Positions 1 through 5,773 of a DNA stretch of 5,993 nucleotides are shown in pieces (the first letter of the stretch is position 1; every line of letters begins with the position of its first letter). The notes under the pieces were generated by a model, which was given only the letters and a program-made list of their open reading frames with translations, was not told where the DNA came from and made no database searches. The stretch is from an uncultured Lachnospiraceae bacterium (GTDB taxonomy: Bacteria; Bacillota; Clostridia; Lachnospirales; Lachnospiraceae). Location of the stretch: assembly GCA_947174615.1 (NCBI GenBank), contig CAMWJQ010000270.1, positions 1 to 5,993 of the forward strand, read 5' to 3'. The position numbers and the translations under genes were made by a program.

Positions 1-8
1 AATAATAC

Positions 9-14
9 TATAAT
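9..14 (+). promoter_or_regulatory. Probable -10 box of the apt-rel-MBL unit
   Basis: The hexamer TATAAT matches the sigma-A -10 consensus exactly and lies 88 bases upstream of the apt start, in very AT-rich DNA. The matching -35 box would fall at or before the left edge of the window, so the promoter cannot be confirmed. Transcription would start near base 20 and give a leader of about 80 bases. In DNA this AT-rich a chance TATAAT is not rare, hence the moderate confidence. Confidence 0.42.
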
Positions 15-69
15 AGTGATATTCAAGTAAAATTTTTAGAAAATTCTTATGAAAATCTATTTCAAAATT

Positions 70-81
70 CTTAAATTTAAG
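70..81. repeat. 12-bp perfect palindrome in the apt leader
   Basis: CTTAAATTTAAG reads the same on both strands and ends 7 bases before the GGGAG ribosome site of apt. A 10-base direct repeat, AAAATTCTTA, also occurs at 40-49 and 64-73, the second copy running into the palindrome. It could be an operator half-site pair or simply AT-rich chance; nothing else in the sequence favours regulation. Confidence 0.35.
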
Positions 82-88
82 TAAAGAT

Positions 89-93
89 GGGAG
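89..93 (+). promoter_or_regulatory. Ribosome binding site of apt (decides the start)
   Basis: GGGAG lies 8 bases before ATG 102. The upstream in-frame ATG at 87 overlaps this site and has no ribosome site of its own, so 102 is the better start. Confidence 0.75.
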
Positions 94-101
94 TATACAT
101 T

Positions 102-626
102 ATGAAAAAATTGGAAGAATACGTAAGAGCGATACCTGATTTTCCAGAACCCGGTATTATTTTCCGCGATGTGACGAGTGTTTTGCAGGATTCGGACGGA
201 CTGCATCTTGCCATAGATACCATGCAGGAATTGGTAACAGATTTAGAATACGATGTGGTAGCAGGCGCTGAATCGAGGGGATTTATTTTTGGAACCCCTA
301 TTGCTTATAACAACCACAAACCATTTGTTCTAATCCGGAAAAAGGGAAAGCTCCCAAGAGAGACCGTTTCTATAGATTATGATCTGGAATACGGCAAAGC
401 GACTATAGAGATGCATAAGGATTCTATTCAGCCGGGGCAGAAGGTTCTGGTAGTCGATGATCTGATTGCGACTGGAGGTACGACAGAAGCCATGATCAAA
501 TTGATTGAGTCACTTGGCGGTGAGGTAGTGGGTGTCGTTGTGCTGATGGAGCTTGCAGGATTAAAGGGTAGAGAGCGGATTGCAGGCTACAGGCTTGATG
601 CAGCGATAACCTATGAGGGCAAGTAG
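102..626 (+). CDS. apt: Adenine phosphoribosyltransferase
   Basis: Cytoplasmic purine-salvage enzyme that joins adenine and PRPP to give AMP and pyrophosphate. The 174-residue protein is the usual length for short bacterial Apt. It opens with the typical KLEEYVRAIPDFPEPGI segment. It carries the ESRGF segment (57-61), the RKKGKLP segment (79-85) followed by the flexible-loop region ETVSIDYDLEYG (87-98), and the type I PRTase PRPP-binding motif VLVVDDLIATGGT (115-127) with its two adjacent aspartates. The start at 102 is chosen over in-frame ATG 87 because GGGAG (89-93) is correctly spaced only for 102 and family members begin at MKKLEEY. It is the first gene of a unit with rel 47 bases downstream, a pairing I recall as common in Firmicutes and one that couples AMP supply to (p)ppGpp metabolism. 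No key motif looks damaged. Confidence 0.97.
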   Translation: MKKLEEYVRAIPDFPEPGIIFRDVTSVLQDSDGLHLAIDTMQELVTDLEYDVVAGAESRGFIFGTPIAYNNHKPFVLIRKKGKLPRETVSIDYDLEYGKATIEMHKDSIQPGQKVLVVDDLIATGGTTEAMIKLIESLGGEVVGVVVLMELAGLKGRERIAGYRLDAAITYEGK

Positions 627-662
627 GAAACAGATTGTATAAATATTTTGTTGAATATGGCT

Positions 663-668
663 GGTGAT
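663..668 (+). promoter_or_regulatory. Atypical ribosome binding site of rel
   Basis: GGTGAT lies 5 bases before GTG 674. It matches the 3' half of the extended Shine-Dalgarno consensus (AAGGAGGTGAT) rather than the GGAGG core seen at other genes here. Combined with a GTG start, this suggests modest translation initiation of rel. Confidence 0.55.
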
Positions 669-673
669 GCGAA

Positions 674-3034
674 GTGACAGATGAGAAACAGACAAGAACA
701 GGAGCATATGAGGACTCCCTGATCATAAATGGAAGTAAGACTGGATCCAGAAAAACAGACGAACGGAAAATCGAATATATCAAGGAATTTCAAAGCCCCG
801 ATGAGTTATATCAGGGGCTTATTCGGCGTGTGCATAAATATCATCCGTCTGATGATATCTCGATGATTGATAAGGCCTACAAGACCGCCTGCATCGCGCA
901 CAAAGATCAGGTTAGAAAATCAGGGGAACCATACATCGTTCATCCGCTGTGTGTAGCGATCATACTCGCGGATTTGGAGCTTGACAAGGAGACGATCATT
1001 GCAGGGCTTTTGCATGATGTTGTTGAGGATACCATTATGACGAATGCACAGCTCGAGGAGGAATTTGGTCCGGATGTAGAGCTGCTTGTTGACGGTGTTA
1101 CCAAATTAGAGCAGTTACAGTATACAGGGGACGCTGCCCCCGACTTACAGAAGAGCCGTGAGGAGCTTCAGGCGGAGAATCTGCGGAAAATGTTTCTTGC
1201 GATGACAAAAGATATTCGTGTGATTTTGATTAAACTGGCTGATCGTCTCCATAATATGCGGACATTAAAATATAAATCGCCAGAGAGTCAAAAGCGCATT
1301 GCGCGGGAGACGCTTGACATATATTCTCCGCTTGCGGAGCGGCTTGGTATATCCAAAATTAAGATTGAGCTGGATGATTTATCATTAAAGTATCTGGAAT
1401 CGGAAGCCTATTATGATTTGGTGGAAAAAATCGCATTGCGGAAAGATGCGCGTGAAAAGTATGTGCAGGACATTGTGGACGAGGTGACAGAACACATTAC
1501 GGATGCAGGGATTGATGCGCAGATTGACGGCAGGGTAAAGCACTTTTTCAGTATCTATAAAAAGATGAAAAATCAGGGAAAAACCATTGACCAGATTTTT
1601 GACTTGTTTGCAGTGCGCATCATTGTCGATTCTGTCAAGGACTGCTATGCGGCGCTCGGTGTGATTCATGAGATGTATAAGCCAATGCCTGGACGGTTTA
1701 AAGATTATATTGCGATGCCTAAGGCAAATATGTACCAGTCGCTTCACACGACATTGATTGGTTCGATGGGTGTGCCATTTGAGATACAGATCAGGACATT
1801 TGAGATGCACAGGGTTGCGGAGTACGGTATTGCCGCACACTGGAAGTATAAGGAAGCAAGTGACGGCAAAGTATCGAGCGGCGGCGAGGAGGAGAAGCTC
1901 GCGTGGCTCAGTCAGATACTTGAATGGCAGAAGGATACCGCAGACAACAAGGAATTTATGAAACTCTTAAAGAGTGATTTAGATTTGTTCTCGGATCATG
2001 TGTACTGTTTCACACCGGCAGGCGATGTGAAGAATCTGCCTGCTGGTTCTACCCCGATTGATTTTGCATACAGTGTTCACAGTGCTGTCGGCAATAAAAT
2101 GATCGGCGCCAGAGTAAACGGGAAACTTGTCACAATTGACTATCAGATAAATAACGGTGACTGTATTGAAATTATGACTTCCCAAAACTCCAAAGGACCA
2201 AGCCGTGACTGGCTGAACATCGTCAAATCATCACAGGCGAAAAACAAGATTACGCAGTGGTTCAAGAGTGAGCTGAAAGAAGACAACATTATTAAAGGAA
2301 GGGAACTTTTTCAGAACTATTGTAAGTCTAAGAATGTAAATGTGGTAGAGATCTTGACGGCAGAGCTGCAACAGGCGGTAATGCACAAGTATGGTTTTAA
2401 TGACTGGGATGCTGTGCTTGCAGCAATCGGACATGGCGCTCTCAAGGAAGGGCAGGTTATCAACCGTATGCAGGAGCTGTACGCCAAGGAGCACAAGAAA
2501 CAGGCGACAGATGAGGAACTGATTGCACAGATACAGGAAAATAATGCGAATAAACTGATGCATCCTAAGGGCAATACGGGGATTACTGTCAAAGGGATTC
2601 ATGATGTGGCAGTGCGGTTTTCACGCTGCTGTGCCCCAGTGCCCGGTGATGAGATTGTTGGATTTGTCACGCGCGGACGTGGGGTTTCCATACACAGAAC
2701 AGACTGCATCAATATTATGAGTTTGTCAGACATAGATCGTTCCAGACTGATTGATGCAGAGTGGCAGCCTGAGGAGGCGGCAGAGCGGAAAGAGAAATAT
2801 TTGACAGAAATCGTGATCTATGCCCAGAATAGAAGCGGTCTGCTGGCAGATATCACAAAGAAACTGACAGAGAAAAACATTGATATCCGTTCTGTGAACA
2901 CCAGGACTAATAAACAGGACATCGCATCCATCGCGATGACTTTTGAGATAACCTGTAGGGAAGAGCTTCAGATGATTGTCGATAAGCTGCGGCTGATTGA
3001 CAGTGTGATTGATATTGAAAGGACGACGGGCTGA
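674..3034 (+). CDS. rel: Bifunctional (p)ppGpp synthetase/hydrolase, RelA/SpoT family
   Basis: Long RSH enzyme of the stringent response: it transfers pyrophosphate from ATP to GTP/GDP and also hydrolyses (p)ppGpp. The 786 residues show the full domain order. The HD hydrolase domain (about 50-210) has HKDQVRKSGEPYIVHP (76-91), HDVVEDT (114-120) and LADRLHNMRTL (188-198), so hydrolase residues look intact. The synthetase domain (about 240-395) has RFKD (341-344), the RxKD signature of bifunctional enzymes rather than ExDD of RelA-only ones, then YQSLHT (354-359) and EIQIRT (370-375). TGS spans about 440-503, a helical region about 505-625, the zinc-finger-like domain has C652, C653, H674 and C678, and the C-terminal ACT domain is about 708-784. 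GTG 674 is chosen because no in-frame ATG occurs before residue 64, inside the HD region, and GGTGAT precedes it. The first 35 or so residues are polar and not part of a known domain. The MBL gene starts one base after the stop, indicating coupling. rel is a safe symbol; relA is used for the same protein in Bacillus. Confidence 0.97.
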   Translation: MTDEKQTRTGAYEDSLIINGSKTGSRKTDERKIEYIKEFQSPDELYQGLIRRVHKYHPSDDISMIDKAYKTACIAHKDQVRKSGEPYIVHPLCVAIILADLELDKETIIAGLLHDVVEDTIMTNAQLEEEFGPDVELLVDGVTKLEQLQYTGDAAPDLQKSREELQAENLRKMFLAMTKDIRVILIKLADRLHNMRTLKYKSPESQKRIARETLDIYSPLAERLGISKIKIELDDLSLKYLESEAYYDLVEKIALRKDAREKYVQDIVDEVTEHITDAGIDAQIDGRVKHFFSIYKKMKNQGKTIDQIFDLFAVRIIVDSVKDCYAALGVIHEMYKPMPGRFKDYIAMPKANMYQSLHTTLIGSMGVPFEIQIRTFEMHRVAEYGIAAHWKYKEASDGKVSSGGEEEKLAWLSQILEWQKDTADNKEFMKLLKSDLDLFSDHVYCFTPAGDVKNLPAGSTPIDFAYSVHSAVGNKMIGARVNGKLVTIDYQINNGDCIEIMTSQNSKGPSRDWLNIVKSSQAKNKITQWFKSELKEDNIIKGRELFQNYCKSKNVNVVEILTAELQQAVMHKYGFNDWDAVLAAIGHGALKEGQVINRMQELYAKEHKKQATDEELIAQIQENNANKLMHPKGNTGITVKGIHDVAVRFSRCCAPVPGDEIVGFVTRGRGVSIHRTDCINIMSLSDIDRSRLIDAEWQPEEAAERKEKYLTEIVIYAQNRSGLLADITKKLTEKNIDIRSVNTRTNKQDIASIAMTFEITCREELQMIVDKLRLIDSVIDIERTTG

Positions 3035-3035
3035 T

Positions 3036-3671
3036 ATGGCGGATTTAAAGGTAAAGAGAAGAGTACTTAGTGCGTGCCAGACCAATTGTTATTATGTGTA
3101 CAGAGAAGGCGCGGACGAGATTGTGATTATTGACCCCGGCGATCACGGGGAGGTTGTGTATGATGATGTGAAAAGCCTTGGTTTTGATAAGATTGCAGGT
3201 ATACTGCTGACACATGGTCACGGAGATCATACAGGCGGCGCCTTGAAGCTCAAAGAGCTCAGCGGTGCAAAAATTTATGCCTATGAGGACGAAGCCGAGA
3301 TTTTAAAAGACCCGGAAAAGAATCTGTCTGGATGGTTTGGCACAGCATATGGCTTTGAGGCAGATGAATATTTTCATGACAAACAGATCTTTACGATGGC
3401 AGGAGTAAATTTTGAGGTACTCCATACGCCGGGACATACAAAAGGCGGCTGCTGTTTTTACGCTGCTGAGGATAAAACGCTGTTTTGCGGTGATACAATT
3501 TTTAACGGTTCTGTTGGAAGAACGGATTTTTATTCCGGATCGATGCGTCAGTTAGGTGATTCTATCCGTGAGAAAATTATGACACTTCCAGATGATGTGA
3601 AGCTCTATTCAGGACACGGGGACGCGACAACCGTCGGATATGAGAAAAAATATAATCCATGCTTAGGGTAG
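3036..3671 (+). CDS. Glyoxalase II-like metallo-beta-lactamase-fold hydrolase
   Basis: Probable cytoplasmic binuclear-metal hydrolase of the GloB/YcbL-like branch; the family commonly cleaves thiolesters such as S-lactoylglutathione, but the substrate here is unknown. Of 211 residues, THGHGDH (59-65) supplies the HxHxDH metal motif (H60, H62, D64, H65), TPGHT gives H134, CGDT gives D153 and SGHG gives H194, so all expected metal ligands are present. The segment SVGRTDF (159-165) is typical of this branch. There is no signal peptide. ATG 3036 is preferred over the upstream in-frame TTG at 3009: it lies one base after the rel stop, as expected for translational coupling, with AAAGGA at 3018-3023 as a somewhat distant ribosome site. 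The last codons also form the 5' arm of the downstream terminator. I recall such a hydrolase next to rel in many clostridia, suggesting a housekeeping role, but no pathway can be assigned. I give no symbol. Confidence 0.92.
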   Translation: MADLKVKRRVLSACQTNCYYVYREGADEIVIIDPGDHGEVVYDDVKSLGFDKIAGILLTHGHGDHTGGALKLKELSGAKIYAYEDEAEILKDPEKNLSGWFGTAYGFEADEYFHDKQIFTMAGVNFEVLHTPGHTKGGCCFYAAEDKTLFCGDTIFNGSVGRTDFYSGSMRQLGDSIREKIMTLPDDVKLYSGHGDATTVGYEKKYNPCLG

Positions 3672-3700
3672 TCAATGCCTATTCTAGGCATGGATTTTTT
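3654..3700 (+). terminator. Intrinsic terminator overlapping the end of the MBL gene
   Basis: Two alternative stems share one 3' arm. The long stem pairs 3654-3666 with 3684-3696: AATCCATGC against GCATGGATT is perfect, then one G-U wobble and three more pairs, with a 17-base loop. The short stem pairs ATGCCTA (3675-3681) with TAGGCAT (3685-3691) around a 3-base loop. A run of six T (3695-3700) follows. The long stem abuts the T run and is the better terminator. Its 5' arm is made from the last codons of the hydrolase gene, so terminator and coding sequence overlap. Confidence 0.82.
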
Positions 3701-3712
3701 CTGTAGTGAATT

Positions 3713-3716
3713 GGAG
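3713..3716 (+). promoter_or_regulatory. Ribosome binding site of the small Imm1-like gene
   Basis: GGAG lies 7 bases before ATG 3724. It supports 3724 over the in-frame GTG at 3706, which sits just after the terminator T run and has no ribosome site. Confidence 0.65.
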
Positions 3717-3723
3717 AATAAGA

Positions 3724-4113
3724 ATGTTTATAGAAGATTTAAGCAGCTGTAATGAATACCTAAAACAGGAGGAGTACGAACAGCAAATTCGGCAAATACT
3801 GTGCTCTGGTCAGGATAATGAGATTCAACTATATCTGAGAGAAAGCACCAATGGCTGGAATGCGGACTATCCCTGCACGCTTTCAATTCTGGTGAAAGAT
3901 CAGCAAGCTGTCGTGAATTATTTTTCCGAAGATAATGAGGAGAGCTTTGCATCAATAGGCGATCTGGACCGAGAAGATGATTTTCGCTGGCAAATCGGAG
4001 CGAATGATTATTCCGTGACAGGATATCAGATACTTTCCATTGAAAAGGCATTGTAATGTGCGTTACAGTTTTTCCATACACAGGAAAAAACGTCCTGATG
4101 GGAGGAACTGTAA
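3724..4113 (+). pseudogene. Decaying small gene, Imm1-type immunity protein-like
   Basis: The open frame is 110 residues (3724-4056). It is soluble and acidic, with no signal or membrane segment. The region LSILVKDQQAVVNYFSED, then FASIGD and a C-terminal ILSIEKAL, resembles from memory the Imm1 family of polymorphic-toxin immunity proteins, which have a beta-rich core with a hydrophobic-Y-F segment and end in a helix plus a conserved tryptophan near the C-terminus. The expected tail is not in the open frame but directly after its TAA: in the same frame 4057-4095 reads CALQFFHTQEKTS, then TGA, then WEEL and TAA 4111-4113. Shifting one base at the six-A run (4085-4090) reads KRPD, an even better fit to the usual ERP segment. 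I infer at least one nonsense change and probably a small indel. The gene lies after a terminator with no clear promoter of its own, and no toxin gene is adjacent. The truncated protein could still be made. The family call is tentative; the broken tail is directly visible. Confidence 0.5.
4063..4113 (+). repeat. Inverted repeat between the Imm1-like gene and hemZ
   Basis: TTACAGTT (4063-4070) and AACTGTAA (4106-4113) are perfect inverted repeats. As RNA the pairing continues through two U-G wobbles and three more pairs, giving 13 contiguous pairs between 4063-4075 and 4101-4113. TTTTTCC (4069-4075) can instead pair with GGAAAAA (4083-4089) around a 7-base loop, so the two folds exclude each other. 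No T run follows, so this is not a terminator. It lies 37 bases before the hemZ start and covers the broken tail of the preceding gene. Confidence 0.5.
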
Positions 4114-4136
4114 TTTGAATATGTGCCACAGTACAT

Positions 4137-4143
4137 AAGGGAG
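4137..4143 (+). promoter_or_regulatory. Ribosome binding site of hemZ (decides the start)
   Basis: AAGGGAG lies 6 bases before ATG 4150. The in-frame GTG at 4123 lies upstream of this site, so 4150 is the better start. Confidence 0.75.
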
Positions 4144-4149
4144 ATAGAA

Positions 4150-5592
4150 ATGATAAGTATATATACAAACAGGGAAAATTATCAATATGATTTACATGCG
4201 CTGCTGAAGTCATTTTATCCAGAGCATGATGTGAGTGTGTATGCAGCGGAGGAACAGGACGGACATCAGGACAGTGAAAATCAAATGATTGTACATCTTT
4301 TCAACGACAGTATGAGAGTGATACTCGACATAGATGGCAGAAAAGAGTATATGCATACATACAAAAATGACACGGATGTCACAAAAAAGGAGTGCAAACT
4401 TTCGATATATTATGATTTGTGCGATTATACAGGTAAAACACTTCCGTGGGGAAATCTTACAGGCATCCGACCGACAAAGCTCGCTATGGGAATGCTGGCA
4501 GAAGGTAAGGGGGATGAGGAGATTGTCACATGGCTTAAGGCAGCACATGCTGTCAGTGATGACAAGGCACAGTTAAGTCTCGACATTGCCAGACGCGAGA
4601 AAGCAATCCTTGACAGGATTCATTATGAGAACGGTTATAGCCTCTATATCGGCATTCCATTCTGCCCAACAACATGTCTGTACTGTTCATTTACCTCCTA
4701 TTCAATCGCTGTGTGGCGCAAGCGGGTAGAAGAATATTTGCAGGCACTTTTTCAGGAAATTGATTTTGTGGCAGAAACATATCAAAACAAAATCTTAGAC
4801 ACTGTCTATATTGGCGGCGGAACGCCCACGACACTGGAAGCAGAGGAATTAGATCAGCTGTTACAGCATGTGCGTGACAGATTTGATTTTCAGCAGGTGA
4901 CGGAATTTACCGTGGAAGCAGGGCGGGCAGACAGTATCGCAAGGGAAAAGCTTGATGTGCTGAAAAAGCATGGTGTAACCCGCATCTCAGTAAATCCGCA
5001 GACGATGAAGGATGAAACGCTCAAATATATTGGCAGACAGCATACCGTTGCACAGGTAAAGGACGCGTTCTGGCTGGCGCGGGAGGCAGGCTTTGACAAC
5101 ATTAATATGGATATTATCTTAGGGCTTCCCGGGGAATTGGAAGCAGATGTGCAGAATACGATGCATGAGATTAGCAAACTAAATCCCGACAGCCTGACAG
5201 TACATTCGCTTGCAGTTAAACGTGCATCAAAGCTCAGCCAGTGGATTGAAGAAAACGGCATCACAACGCTGCGCAATACAGACAGCACAATGGAAATTGC
5301 GCAGAACGGTGCATATGCATTGGGGATGAAGCCTTACTATCTCTATCGACAGAAAAATATGTCGGGAAATTTTGAGAATGTCGGGTATGCAAAAGAGGGG
5401 AAGTATGGGATTTATAATATTTTGATTATGGAGGAGAAACAGACCATAGTCGCCTGCGGAGCCGGGAGCGTATCGAAAAGGGTATACCCTGACGGACGTA
5501 TCGAGAGATGCGAAAATGTCAAGGATGTGGCTTCTTTCATAGAAAGAATCGACGAGATGATTGAGAGAAAACGGAAACTTCTTGAGGATTGA
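4150..5592 (+). CDS. hemZ: HemZ-type radical SAM protein (coproporphyrinogen dehydrogenase family)
   Basis: A 480-residue protein close in length to Bacillus HemZ (about 500). After an N-terminal domain of about 165 residues that includes WGNLTGIRPTKL (100-111), the radical SAM core starts with YIGIPFCPTTCLYCSF, giving the CxxxCxxC cluster motif at C172, C176 and C179. GGGTPT (222-227) is the SAM-binding glycine motif, and RISVNPQT (278-285) and DIILGLPGE (321-329) are typical core strands. The C-terminal block YYLYRQKNMSGNFENVGYA (396-414) and GAGS (437-440) are HemZ features as I recall them. The family is annotated as oxygen-independent conversion of coproporphyrinogen III to protoporphyrinogen IX in the cytoplasm. 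No other heme gene is visible, and many gut anaerobes that carry such proteins seem to lack a full heme pathway, so the true substrate is uncertain; relatives include HemN and the HemW chaperone. ATG 4150 is supported by AAGGGAG at 4137-4143. A strong terminator lies 105 bases after the stop. Confidence 0.9.
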   Translation: MISIYTNRENYQYDLHALLKSFYPEHDVSVYAAEEQDGHQDSENQMIVHLFNDSMRVILDIDGRKEYMHTYKNDTDVTKKECKLSIYYDLCDYTGKTLPWGNLTGIRPTKLAMGMLAEGKGDEEIVTWLKAAHAVSDDKAQLSLDIARREKAILDRIHYENGYSLYIGIPFCPTTCLYCSFTSYSIAVWRKRVEEYLQALFQEIDFVAETYQNKILDTVYIGGGTPTTLEAEELDQLLQHVRDRFDFQQVTEFTVEAGRADSIAREKLDVLKKHGVTRISVNPQTMKDETLKYIGRQHTVAQVKDAFWLAREAGFDNINMDIILGLPGELEADVQNTMHEISKLNPDSLTVHSLAVKRASKLSQWIEENGITTLRNTDSTMEIAQNGAYALGMKPYYLYRQKNMSGNFENVGYAKEGKYGIYNILIMEEKQTIVACGAGSVSKRVYPDGRIERCENVKDVASFIERIDEMIERKRKLLED

Positions 5593-5606
5593 AAAGAGTT
5601 TTTGTT

Positions 5607-5673
5607 GTACATCAAAATAGGGTTAGTACATCAATTTTTTACCCAATAGTACTGAATAATACTTGATGATGTA
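5607..5673. repeat. GTACATCAA direct repeats with an inverted partner
   Basis: GTACATCAA occurs at 5607-5615 and 5626-5634, 19 bases apart (about two helical turns). TTGATGATGTA at 5663-5673 can pair with either copy, allowing for an extra ATC triplet. Inside lie further short complementary pieces: GGGT (5620-5623) with ACCC (5641-5644), and AGTAC (5625-5629) with GTACT (5649-5653). A related ATCATCAA is at 5749-5756, beyond the terminator. The spacing could suit a protein operator or a folded 3' untranslated region of the hemZ transcript. No function is proven. Confidence 0.4.
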
Positions 5674-5696
5674 GAGGAACAACCTAATAAGCGCCT

Positions 5697-5738
5697 AAAG
5701 GACAAACTTATTTTAACGAATAAGGATGTCCTTTTTTT
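5697..5738 (+). terminator. Intrinsic terminator after hemZ
   Basis: AAAGGACA (5697-5704) pairs with TGTCCTTT (5727-5734). After a 2x2 internal loop, CTTATT (5707-5712) pairs with AATAAG (5719-5724) around the 6-base loop TTAACG. The stem runs into seven T (5732-5738). This ends the hemZ transcript and separates it from the small gene at 5774. The outer stem has an A run opposite the T run, so it may also work in reverse. Confidence 0.88.
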
Positions 5739-5773
5739 GTTATAGTCAATCATCAAAGAATGGAGGAAAAGAC

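Noticed and set aside
87..101. Upstream ATG start for apt at 87, adding five residues
   Set aside because: It overlaps the GGGAG ribosome site that is correctly spaced for ATG 102, and Apt proteins normally start at MKKLEEY.
627..673. Internal promoter between apt and rel (TTGTATAAATATT)
   Set aside because: A TATAAA-like string is present but no -35 hexamer at proper spacing was found; co-transcription from apt is simpler.
1385..1840. Minus-strand open frame of 151 codons inside rel
   Set aside because: It is entirely antisense to the conserved synthetase domain, with composition typical of a reverse-complement shadow.
3009..3035. TTG start at 3009 for the MBL hydrolase
   Set aside because: It adds nine residues lying inside the rel coding end and lacks its own ribosome site; ATG 3036 directly after the rel stop is the natural start.
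4054..4098. Stop-codon recoding or programmed readthrough at TAA/TGA
   Set aside because: TAG and TGA are both used as normal ends of the core genes here and no readthrough signal is evident; gene decay explains the pattern more simply.
4123..4149. GTG start at 4123 for hemZ
   Set aside because: It precedes the strong AAGGGAG site, which is correctly spaced only for ATG 4150.
3728..4213. Minus-strand open frame of 161 codons
   Set aside because: It lies antisense to the Imm1-like gene and the start of hemZ, shows no recognisable motif or ribosome site, and looks like a shadow frame.
4890..5288. Minus-strand open frame of 132 codons inside hemZ
   Set aside because: It is antisense to the radical SAM core, rich in serine and cysteine as shadow frames often are, and has no family signature.
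5663..5690. Promoter for the DUF6075-like gene (TTGATG, 16 bases, TAATAA)
   Set aside because: The -10 box matches only 3 of 6 positions, and the transcript would run straight into the terminator at 5697-5738.
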